NCBI GenBank assembly: GCA_003353955.1
Contig: PIVJ01000010.1
Span: 1 to 55,392 of the forward strand
DNA length: 55,392 nucleotides
Direction of reading: 5' to 3'
Source of the DNA: Bacteroidota bacterium
GTDB taxonomy: Bacteria; Bacteroidota; Bacteroidia; Bacteroidales; GCA-2711565
A program made the position numbers and the translations under genes. Under the pieces are notes generated by a model, which saw nothing but the letters and a program-made list of their open reading frames with translations, did not search any database and had not been told where the DNA came from. Shown here in pieces: positions 26,071-35,798 of this stretch (its first letter is position 1; every line of letters starts with the position of its first letter).

Positions 26071-28572
26071 ATGAAAAAACTTATTACGTTATTAACACTG
26101 GCATTATTACCTGTATTATCTTTTGCAAGCGAGGCTGATTTGGTAATTCCTGATGAAATGAAATCCCAGAATATTTTGTATTGGGGATTTTTAATTACAT
26201 TTTTTGGTTTCCTTTTTGGATTATACCAATTTCTGAAAATAAAAAAAATAGTTTCACACCAGTCTATGCTGGATGTAGCACAAGTAATATATGAAACCGG
26301 AAAAACATACCTGATTCAACAGGGTAAATTTTTAATGATTCTGTTTTTATTCGTTGGTTCAGCAGTTGCCTTTTATTTTGGTTATTTATCGGATGCTGAT
26401 TTTGGATTCGGTGCCGTTGCCATGATCCTTGGATGGACAATAATAGGCATACTTGGGTCATATAGTGTAGCATGGTTCGGTATCCGTATGAATACCCTGG
26501 CTAACTCAAGAATGGCTTTTGCATCACTTGAACGTAAACCGATCAAATTATTAGATATTCCATTAAATGCAGGTATGAGTATTGGTGTTGTACTGATCTC
26601 TTTAGAACTAATCATGATGTTGGTAATCCTCATGTTTGTTCCCGGAGAATATGCAGGTGCTAGTTTTATCGGTTTTGCAATCGGCGAATCATTAGGAGCA
26701 TCCGTTCTTCGTATTGCCGGTGGAATTTTTACTAAAATTGCAGATATCGGATCTGACCTGATGAAGGTGATCTTTAAAATTGGTGAAGATGACCCCCGTA
26801 ACCCCGGAACTATTGCCGACTGTGTTGGTGATAATGCAGGTGACTCGGTAGGACCGACTGCTGATGGTTTTGAAACTTATGGCGTAACCGGTGTTGCTTT
26901 GATCTCTTTTATTTTACTAGCCATTACAGGTACTATCTTAGAAAATGTAGCAGCTAGCAACCCTGAATTTATTCAGTCATTGGCAGCCTCATTAAATCTT
27001 GGTTCATTTTCAATTTCAAGTGCTGATTCAATGAATGCACTGGCATCTGCATTACAAGTGAAATTATTAGTCTGGATCTTCGCAATGCGTATTCTCATGA
27101 TTATAACTTCTATTGTTTCTTTCTGGATCAATGGACTGATAACGAAAGCTAAATACAGCAATGTTGATGACCTTGATTTTGAAGAACCATTAACCTCGCT
27201 GGTATGGATTACCTCCATCATGTCGATCATTGTAACTTTTGCTGTTAGTTATTTAATCATTGGACATCTTCCGGGCAATCTGTGGATAACGCTATCTGTA
27301 ATTATTAGTGCAGGCACCTTGGGTGCAGCATTAATCCCCGAATTTACCAAACTTTTCACTTCACCAAAATCAACACATGTTAAAGAAGTTGTTGTTGCAT
27401 CTCAAGAAGGGGGTGCATCATTAAACATTTTATCAGGTTTGGTAGCAGGTAACTTCTCGGCATTCTGGCAAGGGATGGTATTCTTTATGTTAATGTTCAT
27501 TGCATACTACGCCAGTACATTTGGATTGGCAAATATTATGATTTATCCTTCAATCTTTGCATTCGGCTTGGTTGCTTTTGGTATGCTTGGAATGGGTCCG
27601 GTAACCATTGCTGTTGACTCTTATGGCCCGGTAACAGATAACGCTCAGTCTATTTATGAGTTATCATTAATTGAACAGAATCAAAAAGAGGTAACTCCGG
27701 AAATAGAAAAAGAATTTGGTTTCAAACCTGACTTTAGTAAAGCAAAACACTATCTGGAAGCAAATGACGGTGCAGGCAATACCTTTAAAGCAACCGCAAA
27801 ACCAGTACTAATTGGTACTGCTGTAGTTGGAGCAACCACCATGATTTTTGCATTAATTCTGGTAATTGAGCATTCTTTGGGTGTTAAACCGGAAGAAATC
27901 TTAAACCTGTTAAATCCATACACTATCATGGGATTCTTATTGGGTGGTGCACTTATTTACTGGTTCACCGGAGCAAGCATACAGGCAGTTACTACAGGTG
28001 CCAGCAGAGCAGTGGCTTATATCAAAGAGAATATCAACCTTGATCCTAATGCACCAATGAAAGCAGATTTGGAGAAATCAAAAGCAGTGGTAAAAATTTG
28101 TACACAATATGCACAAAAAGGAATGTGGAACATCTTTATTGCCATTTTCTCCTTTGCCTTGGCATTTGCATTTCTTTCAGCACCCGGTGATACAAATTTA
28201 CCTGTTTCAATGTTCATCAGTTACTTGATCTCAATTGCTTTCTTTGGTTTATACCAAGCGATATTTATGGCTAATGCCGGTGGTTCTTGGGATAATGCCA
28301 AAAAAATTGTTGAAGTGGACATGAAAGAAAAAGGAACACCCTTACACGATGCAGTAATAGTAGGTGACACCGTAGGTGATCCTTATAAAGACACCTCATC
28401 TGTAGCTTTAAATCCGGTTATTAAGTTTACTACATTGTTCGGATTGTTGGCAATGGAAATTGCAATTTCTCCTCAATTTAAAGATGTAGCCTCTTATTTC
28501 GGTGTTGGCTTTTTATTAATTGCATTATATTTTGTATATCGTTCATTCTATAAAATGAAAATTCACGATTAA
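26071..28572 (+). CDS. hppA: Membrane-bound ion-translocating pyrophosphatase
   Basis: An 833-residue polytopic protein with about 16 membrane helices that couples pyrophosphate hydrolysis to H+ or Na+ pumping. The N-terminal helix may be a signal-anchor (LITLLTLALLPVLSFA). Catalytic loops are present: EDDPRNPGTIADCVGDNAGD near residues 240-259, DSYGPVTDNAQSI near 511, and GDTVGDPYKDTSSVALNP near 765. It is longer than the usual 660-770 residues. The first PPi-binding loop reads ADIGSDLMKVIFKIGEDDPRN, one residue shorter than, and different from, the classical ADVGADLVGKVE type. The site linked to K+ dependence reads GNTFKATAK near residue 568: a lysine where K+-dependent enzymes have alanine, which points to a K+-independent enzyme. 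Ion specificity cannot be settled by reading. Stands alone between its promoter and a good terminator. Confidence 0.93.
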   Translation: MKKLITLLTLALLPVLSFASEADLVIPDEMKSQNILYWGFLITFFGFLFGLYQFLKIKKIVSHQSMLDVAQVIYETGKTYLIQQGKFLMILFLFVGSAVAFYFGYLSDADFGFGAVAMILGWTIIGILGSYSVAWFGIRMNTLANSRMAFASLERKPIKLLDIPLNAGMSIGVVLISLELIMMLVILMFVPGEYAGASFIGFAIGESLGASVLRIAGGIFTKIADIGSDLMKVIFKIGEDDPRNPGTIADCVGDNAGDSVGPTADGFETYGVTGVALISFILLAITGTILENVAASNPEFIQSLAASLNLGSFSISSADSMNALASALQVKLLVWIFAMRILMIITSIVSFWINGLITKAKYSNVDDLDFEEPLTSLVWITSIMSIIVTFAVSYLIIGHLPGNLWITLSVIISAGTLGAALIPEFTKLFTSPKSTHVKEVVVASQEGGASLNILSGLVAGNFSAFWQGMVFFMLMFIAYYASTFGLANIMIYPSIFAFGLVAFGMLGMGPVTIAVDSYGPVTDNAQSIYELSLIEQNQKEVTPEIEKEFGFKPDFSKAKHYLEANDGAGNTFKATAKPVLIGTAVVGATTMIFALILVIEHSLGVKPEEILNLLNPYTIMGFLLGGALIYWFTGASIQAVTTGASRAVAYIKENINLDPNAPMKADLEKSKAVVKICTQYAQKGMWNIFIAIFSFALAFAFLSAPGDTNLPVSMFISYLISIAFFGLYQAIFMANAGGSWDNAKKIVEVDMKEKGTPLHDAVIVGDTVGDPYKDTSSVALNPVIKFTTLFGLLAMEIAISPQFKDVASYFGVGFLLIALYFVYRSFYKMKIHD

Positions 28573-28592
28573 TATACAGGAAATATTATCAG

Positions 28593-28626
28593 AAAATCCC
28601 TTCTGAATTCAGGAGGGATTTTTTTA
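28593..28626 (+). terminator. Rho-independent terminator after hppA
   Basis: A 12-pair stem (arms 28594-28605 and 28610-28621, one G-T pair, AATT loop) followed by a T tract to 28625. It lies 21 bases behind the hppA stop. Confidence 0.9.
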
Positions 28627-28648
28627 TTAATCATGTTAATAAAAAGAT

Positions 28649-28682
28649 TTCAATTCTTGTGAAGACCTTCACAAGAATTGAA
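28649..28682. promoter_or_regulatory. Perfect 34-base palindrome upstream of gcvP
   Basis: Arms of 16 bases (28649-28664 TTCAATTCTTGTGAAG and 28667-28682) pair perfectly around an AC spacer. It lies 23 bases after the hppA terminator and 77 bases before the gcvP start. No T tract follows on either strand except weakly, so it is not a standard terminator. It could be an operator for a dimeric regulator of gcvP, a cruciform or an RNA hairpin; no candidate regulator is recognised. It is not a glycine riboswitch. Confidence 0.6.
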
Positions 28683-28758
28683 CATTCGATAAACTTTATT
28701 TACCTTTACCCGCATAAAATTTCTTATATTTTTTGTATAAACTATAACCCCGTTTTCA

Positions 28759-31641
28759 ATGATTAACAACAATTTTGTAAAACGCCATAATGGTCCAAGA
28801 GAAGCTGAAACAGATCAAATGTTAAAGAAAATGAAGGTCGCCTCTCTCGACGCTCTCATTGATGAAACTGTTCCACGAGCCATCCGCCTGAAAGATCCAT
28901 TAAGCATTGGTACGGGCATGAACGAATATCAGTATTTGGCGCATATCAAAAACATTGCTTCAAAAAACAAAATATTTAAGACTTACATTGGACAGGGTTA
29001 TTATAACACTATTTCACCTGCAGTTATCACACGAAATATATTGGAAAATGCCGGGTGGTATACTTCATACACGCCCTATCAGGCAGAGATTTCACAAGGT
29101 AGATTGGAAGCCTTACTCAATTTCCAAACGATGGTTGCTGACCTAAGCGGACTACCAATTGTAAATGCATCGTTACTTGATGAGGCCACTGCCGCCGCTG
29201 AAGCCATGATTATGCTTTACAATTCACTACCGCGAGCTGTGGCAAAATCAGGGGCTAATCAGTTTTTTGTATCCGACACATTATTCCTTCATACTATCGA
29301 AGTATTAAAAAACAGGGCATTGCCTTTGGGCATCGAACTATTGTTTGGGGATCATAACTCCTTCCAATTCAACGAAATGGTTTTTGGAGCTATTATTCAA
29401 TATCCAGATCAAGAAGGTGCGGTTAAGGATTATGCTCAGTTCGTAGAAAAAGCACATCAAGGTTTTGCCAAAGTTGTAGTTGCTGCAGATATTATGAGTT
29501 TAACCATGCTTACTCCTCCGGGAGAATGGGGCGCAGATGTTACCGTTGGGTCTACCCAACGATTCGGAATTCCAATGGGATTTGGTGGCCCTCACGCAGC
29601 CTTTTTTGCGACTACAGAAAGTTTCAAAAGAAATATTCCGGGACGAATTATTGGTGTGTCACAGGATGCGAATGGGGATCGTGCATTACGCATGGCACTT
29701 CAAACACGAGAGCAACACATTAAAAGAGAAAGAGCAACTTCAAACATTTGTACTGCTCAGGCATTACTTGCAACCATGGCCGGGATGTACGCAGTTTATC
29801 ATGGTCCTGAAGGCTTAAAAGATATCGCCGAAGACATTCACTCATTGGCCGTATATACCGGTAAAGAAATGGTGAATTATGGTTACGAGCAATTGAACGA
29901 ATATTTATTTGATACTTTAAAAGTTGAACTACCGGCTAAAGTTGACACGAATAATTTAAAAAAACTTGCAGAAGAATATGAGATCAACTTCAGGTATATT
30001 GATGATAAACATATCGGAATTAGTTTCGACGAAACTACCCATAAAGCGGATATTAAGAGAATATTAACTGTTCTGGCCAAAGTAAATGGAAAACGCTATC
30101 AAGATACCACCATCTGCAAAAGCTGTCAGGAAGTTAAGCTTCCAAAGAAATTAATTAGAAGCTCTGAGTTTCTTACCCATAAAATTTTTAATTCTTATCA
30201 TTCAGAAACTGAAATGATGAGATATATCAAAAAACTTGAGATCAAAGATTTGGCTTTAAATAGAGCCATGATTCCACTGGGGTCGTGTACGATGAAGCTA
30301 AATGCTGGTGCTGAAATGTTACCCATTAGCTGGGCTGAGTTTGGTGCAATTCATCCATTCGTTCCTAAGGAACAAGTTGAAGGCTATACCGAAATGATTG
30401 ATGAACTTAGTAAAAATCTTTGTGAAATTACCGGATTTGCCGGAATCTCATTTATGCCCAATTCAGGAGCATCAGGAGAATATACGGGATTAATGGTTAT
30501 TCGTGAATACCACAAAAGCAGAAATGAATTCCATAGAAATATTTGCCTGATTCCATCTTCAGCACACGGAACAAATCCTGCAAGTGCTGTTATGGCCGGG
30601 ATGAAAGTTGTTGTAACGAAATGTGATGAGAACGGAAATATAGATTTATCCGATGTAAGAGCAAAGGCAGAAAAATACAAAGAGCATTTGGGGGCAGCGA
30701 TGATAACTTATCCATCTACTCATGGCGTATTTGAAGAAGGTATATTAGAGATCATGGACATCATTCATGAAAATGGTGGGCAGGTTTACATGGATGGAGC
30801 CAATATGAATGCTCAGGTCGGACTAACCAGTCCTGGATTTATTGGAGCTGATGTTTGTCATCTGAACTTACATAAAACTTTTGCCATTCCTCACGGTGGC
30901 GGTGGACCGGGTGTTGGACCAATTGGTGTAGCAGCACATTTAGTTAAATTTTTGCCAGCGCATCTTTATAATAAAACAGGAGGCGAAAATGGTATTCTGG
31001 CGATCTCAGCGGCACCCTTCGGGAGTGCAATGATATTACCTATTTCGTATGGATATATAAAACTGTTAGGCGGAAAAGGATTGACGGAAGCTACAAAATA
31101 TGCAATCTTAAACGCAAACTATCTTAAAACCTGCTTGGAAGAACACTATAAAATATTATACACCGGTAAACACGATCGTGTTGCGCATGAAATGATTTTA
31201 GATTGCAATGAATTTCATAAAACGGCAAACGTTCCGGTTATCGATATTGCCAAGCGGTTAATGGATTATGGATTCCACGCGCCAACCGTCGCTTTTCCAG
31301 TTCATGGAACATTAATGGTAGAGCCCACCGAAAGTGAAGCATTGTATGAATTAGATCGCTTTGTTGATGCAATGATTGCTATTAGAGAAGAAATTAAGGA
31401 AATTGAAGATGGCAATGTTGAGCAGGGAAATAATGTAGTTTGCAATGCCCCGCATACTGCGGAGATGGCAACCTCTGATGATTGGAAATTCCCTTATACC
31501 CGACAAAAAGCTGTTTATCCAAAACCATGGTCAACCAATGATAAATATTGGCCGGCAGTAACAAAAGTGGATGATGCTTACGGAGATCGGAATTTAGTAT
31601 GTACCTGTTTGCCTATCGAGGCTTACGAAGATTACCATTAA
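28759..31641 (+). CDS. gcvP: Glycine dehydrogenase (decarboxylating), P protein
   Basis: A 960-residue single-chain P protein, the PLP enzyme that decarboxylates glycine and passes the aminomethyl group to GcvH. The start [19 protein letters not shown] and the tandem aminotransferase-like halves are complete; the PLP lysine lies in [20 protein letters not shown] near residue 704, and [20 protein letters not shown] is in the first half. The length equals the usual 950-970. It is monocistronic, with the palindrome at 28649 upstream and a terminator downstream. gcvT is on the other strand 6.6 kb away; gcvH is not in the window. Confidence 0.98.
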   Translation: MINNNFVKRHNGPREAETDQMLKKMKVASLDALIDETVPRAIRLKDPLSIGTGMNEYQYLAHIKNIASKNKIFKTYIGQGYYNTISPAVITRNILENAGWYTSYTPYQAEISQGRLEALLNFQTMVADLSGLPIVNASLLDEATAAAEAMIMLYNSLPRAVAKSGANQFFVSDTLFLHTIEVLKNRALPLGIELLFGDHNSFQFNEMVFGAIIQYPDQEGAVKDYAQFVEKAHQGFAKVVVAADIMSLTMLTPPGEWGADVTVGSTQRFGIPMGFGGPHAAFFATTESFKRNIPGRIIGVSQDANGDRALRMALQTREQHIKRERATSNICTAQALLATMAGMYAVYHGPEGLKDIAEDIHSLAVYTGKEMVNYGYEQLNEYLFDTLKVELPAKVDTNNLKKLAEEYEINFRYIDDKHIGISFDETTHKADIKRILTVLAKVNGKRYQDTTICKSCQEVKLPKKLIRSSEFLTHKIFNSYHSETEMMRYIKKLEIKDLALNRAMIPLGSCTMKLNAGAEMLPISWAEFGAIHPFVPKEQVEGYTEMIDELSKNLCEITGFAGISFMPNSGASGEYTGLMVIREYHKSRNEFHRNICLIPSSAHGTNPASAVMAGMKVVVTKCDENGNIDLSDVRAKAEKYKEHLGAAMITYPSTHGVFEEGILEIMDIIHENGGQVYMDGANMNAQVGLTSPGFIGADVCHLNLHKTFAIPHGGGGPGVGPIGVAAHLVKFLPAHLYNKTGGENGILAISAAPFGSAMILPISYGYIKLLGGKGLTEATKYAILNANYLKTCLEEHYKILYTGKHDRVAHEMILDCNEFHKTANVPVIDIAKRLMDYGFHAPTVAFPVHGTLMVEPTESEALYELDRFVDAMIAIREEIKEIEDGNVEQGNNVVCNAPHTAEMATSDDWKFPYTRQKAVYPKPWSTNDKYWPAVTKVDDAYGDRNLVCTCLPIEAYEDYH

Positions 31642-31656
31642 AGTACTCAAGATTTA

Positions 31657-31692
31657 AATGCCATCTTATTGATTTTTGATGGCATTCTTTTT
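31657..31692 (+). terminator. Rho-independent terminator after gcvP
   Basis: A 9-pair stem AATGCCATC / GATGGCATT (31657-31665 and 31678-31686) with a 12-base loop, followed by CTTTTT. It lies between the convergent gcvP and argR genes and may serve both, but the T tract is on the plus strand only. Confidence 0.8.
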
Positions 31693-31699
31693 AGGGTGC

Positions 31700-32143
31700 T
31701 CAGCCTTTTATTATGGAATACAAATATTCACGAACGATCTCTCGGTCGTGATACTCCTCATCCATAACCAAAATGATTGTATCATCGCCCGCAACACATC
31801 CAACAATCATTTTATGTTCATGATTATCAATAATAACTGCTAACGGATTAGCATATCCAGGTAGCGTTTTGAGAACGACCAAATTTCCTGAAAAATCGAT
31901 TGATTGAAATCCATTTCTCAGGGTTTGGGGTTTATTCACATCATCCTGAATAATATATTTATACGCCCCATCTTCATCTATCGTTTTTGCAACCATTAAT
32001 GATTTAAGATCGCGTGATAGCGTACCCTGCGTAAGATCATAACCTTCTTCGATCAGCAATTTCAACAGATCGTCCTGGCTCCTGATCGTCTGAATAGAAA
32101 TTATATCTTTAATCCGTTGAAGTCTGACTTGCTTTTCTTTCAT
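31700..32143 (-). CDS. argR: Arginine repressor
   Basis: A 147-residue ArgR. The N-terminal winged helix has RLQRIKDIISIQTIRSQDDLL and the DNA-contact segment LTQGTLSRDLKSL near residue 40. The C-terminal domain, which forms the hexamer and binds arginine, has GFQSIDFSGNLVVLKTLPGYANPLAV and GCVAGDDTIILVM (the GDDT segment binds arginine). Length is as expected. It is the last gene of the arginine operon, 44 bases behind argH, so the repressor probably controls its own transcription. A decayed second copy is present at 36636. Candidate operators lie before the first gene of the operon (36414-36503). Confidence 0.96.
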   Translation of the reverse strand: MKEKQVRLQRIKDIISIQTIRSQDDLLKLLIEEGYDLTQGTLSRDLKSLMVAKTIDEDGAYKYIIQDDVNKPQTLRNGFQSIDFSGNLVVLKTLPGYANPLAVIIDNHEHKMIVGCVAGDDTIILVMDEEYHDREIVREYLYSIIKG

Positions 32144-32187
32144 CGAGGTTTGAATTACTCACTTATACAAAATAACGTAAAATAACA

Positions 32188-33531
32188 TTAAGAATCAATA
32201 GAAAGCAATTTCTCTATCGCCTTTTCCACCCGAGTAAAATGAAACTTTCTCAAGGTTCTGGAAAAGTAATTTCTAATTTGTTCATTGCATAAATTGCCCA
32301 TACTTCCTTCCAAGGTATATCTTATATTCTCAGATTTTTGCAACTTCCCATTTTTAATTTCATTCATTACATCATGATATGCCGTTCTGAATGCCTCACC
32401 ATTTCTCACCCTTTGCTCAATTGCTTCTACACTAAATGAAGATTGATATAATGGGTTCTTCATAATATCTTTTCTTACTTCCATTTGATTAAGTACAAGA
32501 TTGGAGATGCTTAGAATTTCTTTTGTAATATCAAATGTGCTAAACAATGGTTCTTTCAATATTTGATAATCTCTAAAGTAACCGGTGGTCAGATTATTAG
32601 AAAGACTGACCCATTGAAATGCATTACTTTTCACCACATTTGATTTAGCCCGTAACAATTCAAAAATATCCGGATTTTTTTTATGAGGCATGATACTTGA
32701 GCCTGTTGTAAAATCATCTGGCAAACCGATGAAATTATAATTCTGAGACATAAATAAGCAAGCATCTGCCGCAAACTTAGCAATGGTTGAAGCCAAGGAA
32801 GTTAAGGCAGACATTACTGCCATTTCCACCTTCACCCTACTAGACTGAGCATAAATCACATTGAAGTTTAAGTCATCAAAACCAAGCAATTTTGCAGTTA
32901 TTTCACGCTTGATAGGAAAAGAAGATCCATAACCTGCAGCGGATCCTAAAGGGCTTCTATTAATAAGTCGATAGACAGATTCAAGCATGATGAGGTCGTC
33001 TGCCAGACTTTCAGCAAAAGATGCAAACCATAAACCAAATGAAGATGGCATTGCAATTTGCAGATGCGTATAACCCGGCATTAAATGTTTTTTATATTCC
33101 TCACTCATCGAAAGAAATGAATCAAAAAGAGTTTTCATCAATTTTGATATTTGAAAAATTTCATTTCTCATATACATTCTCAGATCTACTAGAACCTGAT
33201 CATTCCTGCTTCGAGCCGTATGTATCTTCTTTCCTGATTCACCCAGCTTATTACTTAAAACCAATTCAATCTGACTATGTACATCCTCCACTCCATTTTC
33301 TATAAGAAAGGTTCCGTTTTCAATTTCCTTATGAATCCTTTTGAGTTCATTAATAAGTTTTTTTGAATCTGATGTTTCGATTAATTTACACTCTTCTAAC
33401 ATCATCGTGTGAGCAATACTTCCGATCACATCCCATTTGGCAATGCGTATATCCATTTCAGGGTCGTTGCCGATAGTGAATGCAGTAATTTGTGGATTCA
33501 ATTCTTCTTTATTTGTCCAAAGCTTTAACAT
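32188..33531 (-). CDS. argH: Argininosuccinate lyase
   Basis: A 447-residue fumarase/aspartase-superfamily enzyme that splits argininosuccinate into arginine and fumarate. Visible are HTARSRNDQVLVDLRMYMRNE, MPGYTHLQIAMPSSFG with the catalytic histidine region, and the mobile signature loop TGSSIMPHKKNPD (serine base) near residue 276. Its ATG overlaps the stop of the upstream M20 gene in TGATG, which suggests translational coupling. Length is slightly below E. coli ArgH (457). Confidence 0.97.
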   Translation of the reverse strand: MLKLWTNKEELNPQITAFTIGNDPEMDIRIAKWDVIGSIAHTMMLEECKLIETSDSKKLINELKRIHKEIENGTFLIENGVEDVHSQIELVLSNKLGESGKKIHTARSRNDQVLVDLRMYMRNEIFQISKLMKTLFDSFLSMSEEYKKHLMPGYTHLQIAMPSSFGLWFASFAESLADDLIMLESVYRLINRSPLGSAAGYGSSFPIKREITAKLLGFDDLNFNVIYAQSSRVKVEMAVMSALTSLASTIAKFAADACLFMSQNYNFIGLPDDFTTGSSIMPHKKNPDIFELLRAKSNVVKSNAFQWVSLSNNLTTGYFRDYQILKEPLFSTFDITKEILSISNLVLNQMEVRKDIMKNPLYQSSFSVEAIEQRVRNGEAFRTAYHDVMNEIKNGKLQKSENIRYTLEGSMGNLCNEQIRNYFSRTLRKFHFTRVEKAIEKLLSIDS

Positions 33532-34595
33532 CAGAATTTTAAATTTGACAACAATGAAATATAGGTTTTGATTCCATTATTAATTTCATTTACATAAATA
33601 AACTCATCTGCTGTATGTGACCTGTCTGAATTACCTGGTCCAATCTTAACTGAAGGAAATGGGATTATTGCCTGATCTGACATTGTTGGTGATGTATAAC
33701 ATTCTATTCCCAATTCTTTTGCCAACAAAACAATAGGGTGATTTTCTTCGATACAGGATGCACGAAGCCTGGTAGATCTTGCCGTAACTTTTGATTTCAA
33801 ACCCTTATTTATGATTTCTAATATTTCTTCATTTGAATATAATTCATTGGTTCTGATATCAGCCACCATATTACATTCTGAAGGTGCCACATTGTGTTGT
33901 TTACCGGCATGGATTTGCGTTACCGAAATATTAATACCGCCAAGCGTGCTTTTCTTAAAACTACAACTTAATTCTTTCAACTTTTGATGATCCTTCATGG
34001 CGATATCAATGGCATGATTACCATTAAAATTAGCTATATGTGCTGATTTCGTTTCCGATATAATATCAAGAACCATCAGACCTCTTTCACCGGTAGCCAG
34101 TTTCATTCCGGTAGGTTCTCCAACAATTGCTAATTGAAGTTGGCCAATTAATGGTAATACTGAATCAAGTCCTTTCTCGCCCGTTATTTCTTCCTCAGCG
34201 GTTGCTGAAAATACCAGATCAAATGGAAGGTTTGAATTACCTAATGCATAATAAGCCATCAACATGCATACAAGTGATGCTCCGGCATCATTGGATCCCA
34301 ATCCAAATATCTTTCCATCTTCTTCAACAGCCAGAAATGGGTCATAACTCCAATTCGAATTCGGAAGAACCGTATCCAAATGCGAGTTCAATAATACTGT
34401 TGGCTTATCCGATTTTTTGGTGTAAGTCCATAAATTATTTCCTTTCTGAAGGACTCTCACTTCCATAGAACATAAGTCATCAAGTATAATTTCTGATGCC
34501 AATTCTTCTTTACCACTATAAGATGGAACCCGAATTAATCTCTTTAAGAGTTCAACAGCATGTTGGGTTAGAAATTCGATATTATGCGCTTTCAT
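33531..34595 (-). CDS. argE: M20 family deacylase, ArgE-like (N-acetyl/N-succinyl-ornithine or -citrulline)
   Basis: A 354-residue di-zinc M20 peptidase-family enzyme. Metal ligands are visible: LLNSHLDTV near residue 73, GLGSNDAGASL near residue 101, the general-base pair SATAEEEITGEKGLDSV near residue 131, GEPTGMKLATGERG, and the last ligand histidine in DRSHTADEFIYV near residue 329. In Bacteroidota the transcarbamylase works on N-acylornithine, so this enzyme is expected to release citrulline from N-acylcitrulline before ArgG; its position directly between argG and argH fits that. The choice between acetyl and succinyl cannot be made from this gene. It starts 3 bases after the argG stop. 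Confidence 0.87.
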   Translation of the reverse strand: MKAHNIEFLTQHAVELLKRLIRVPSYSGKEELASEIILDDLCSMEVRVLQKGNNLWTYTKKSDKPTVLLNSHLDTVLPNSNWSYDPFLAVEEDGKIFGLGSNDAGASLVCMLMAYYALGNSNLPFDLVFSATAEEEITGEKGLDSVLPLIGQLQLAIVGEPTGMKLATGERGLMVLDIISETKSAHIANFNGNHAIDIAMKDHQKLKELSCSFKKSTLGGINISVTQIHAGKQHNVAPSECNMVADIRTNELYSNEEILEIINKGLKSKVTARSTRLRASCIEENHPIVLLAKELGIECYTSPTMSDQAIIPFPSVKIGPGNSDRSHTADEFIYVNEINNGIKTYISLLSNLKF

Positions 34596-34598
34596 GAT

Positions 34599-35798
34599 TT
34601 AACCTTTAGCATTATTTACCAGGTGTTGTAGTTGAATCGGAATGCTGTATAATTTTATAAATCCCTTAATATCATTTGCATTCCAAAGCTTACTTTCTTC
34701 ACCATATTCTCCAAAGTCTTTATGGTGAAGATCATAAATAGAACTGATTCCGATTAGTTCAAATGTATGGGGTATCAATTTTAATTTCACGGCACCACTT
34801 ACGTGGCTCTGTGTGCTTTCCAGATATTTTTCTAAATCTCTCACCGCATTATCTAAATAAAATCCTTCATGAATCAAATTTCCATAAGTGGTGCATAACT
34901 GTTCCTTAATTTGCAATTGCTGCTTACTCAGAACATGTTTTTCGAGCAATTCATGAGCTTTAATTAACATAAGTGCGGCAGGTGCTTCAAAAGCAATCCT
35001 TCCTTTTAAACCGGTAATGGTATCGCCAAGATGTAATCCCCGACCTATGCCGAATTCATTGCCTAACAAATTAAGCTTATTTATGAGTTGAAGAGGTGAT
35101 AGATAATCCCCATTAAGCGCAACAACTTCTCCCTTATTAAACTCAACTTCTATATCACGTTCGATGGGATTAGTACAGATGGGTTCAGAAGGCCATGCAC
35201 ATTCGGGAATAAATTTTGAAGATTGCAAGGTTTCCTTTCCACCGATACTGCTTCCCCAAATGCCTTCATTATAACTATATGTTGCATCGGAGAAATCAAG
35301 ATTAATTCCTTTATCTTTCAAATATTCTATTTCTTTTTCCCTGGGTAAATTCAAATCTCTAACAGGGCTAATTATTTTCATATTAGGAGCCAGTACGTTG
35401 AATATCAGATCAAACCTAATTTGGTCATTTCCTGCACCGGTGCACCCATGGGCAAGCATTTCGGCTCCAATCTCTGTCGCATACTCAACCACAGCCATCG
35501 CCTGAAAAGTACGTTCTGAACTAACAGACAACGGATAAGTATTGTGCTTCAGAATATTTCCATACAACAGATATTTAATTCCTTTCTGATAATAATCTGC
35601 CTGAATATCCATGCAATGATGGGATGTAACACCACAATAGCGCGCTCTTGTTGCCAGTTTTTCTTTTTCCACATCGGTTAATCCACCTGTGTCCGCATAT
35701 ATACTATGAACCTCAAGACCTAATTCTTCGGTTAGATATTTAATGCAGAAGGTTGTATCTAAACCGCCACTGAATGCTAAAACAATTTTATTTGACAT
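34599..35798 (-). CDS. argG: Argininosuccinate synthase
   Basis: A 399-residue enzyme joining citrulline and aspartate with ATP. The P-loop of the N-type ATP pyrophosphatase family is LAFSGGLDTTFCIKYL at residues 7-22; SIYADTGGLTDVEKEKL and LAHGCTGAGNDQIRFDL (near residue 115) carry substrate contacts, and YSYNEGIWGSSIGGKE follows near residue 176. Its start overlaps the last 11 bases of the GNAT gene, so the two are surely co-transcribed. Length is typical. Confidence 0.97.
   Translation of the reverse strand: MSNKIVLAFSGGLDTTFCIKYLTEELGLEVHSIYADTGGLTDVEKEKLATRARYCGVTSHHCMDIQADYYQKGIKYLLYGNILKHNTYPLSVSSERTFQAMAVVEYATEIGAEMLAHGCTGAGNDQIRFDLIFNVLAPNMKIISPVRDLNLPREKEIEYLKDKGINLDFSDATYSYNEGIWGSSIGGKETLQSSKFIPECAWPSEPICTNPIERDIEVEFNKGEVVALNGDYLSPLQLINKLNLLGNEFGIGRGLHLGDTITGLKGRIAFEAPAALMLIKAHELLEKHVLSKQQLQIKEQLCTTYGNLIHEGFYLDNAVRDLEKYLESTQSHVSGAVKLKLIPHTFELIGISSIYDLHHKDFGEYGEESKLWNANDIKGFIKLYSIPIQLQHLVNNAKG

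Noticed and set aside
28580-28758. Glycine riboswitch before gcvP
   Set aside because: The leader has no tandem aptamer core; only a terminator and a perfect palindrome are visible.
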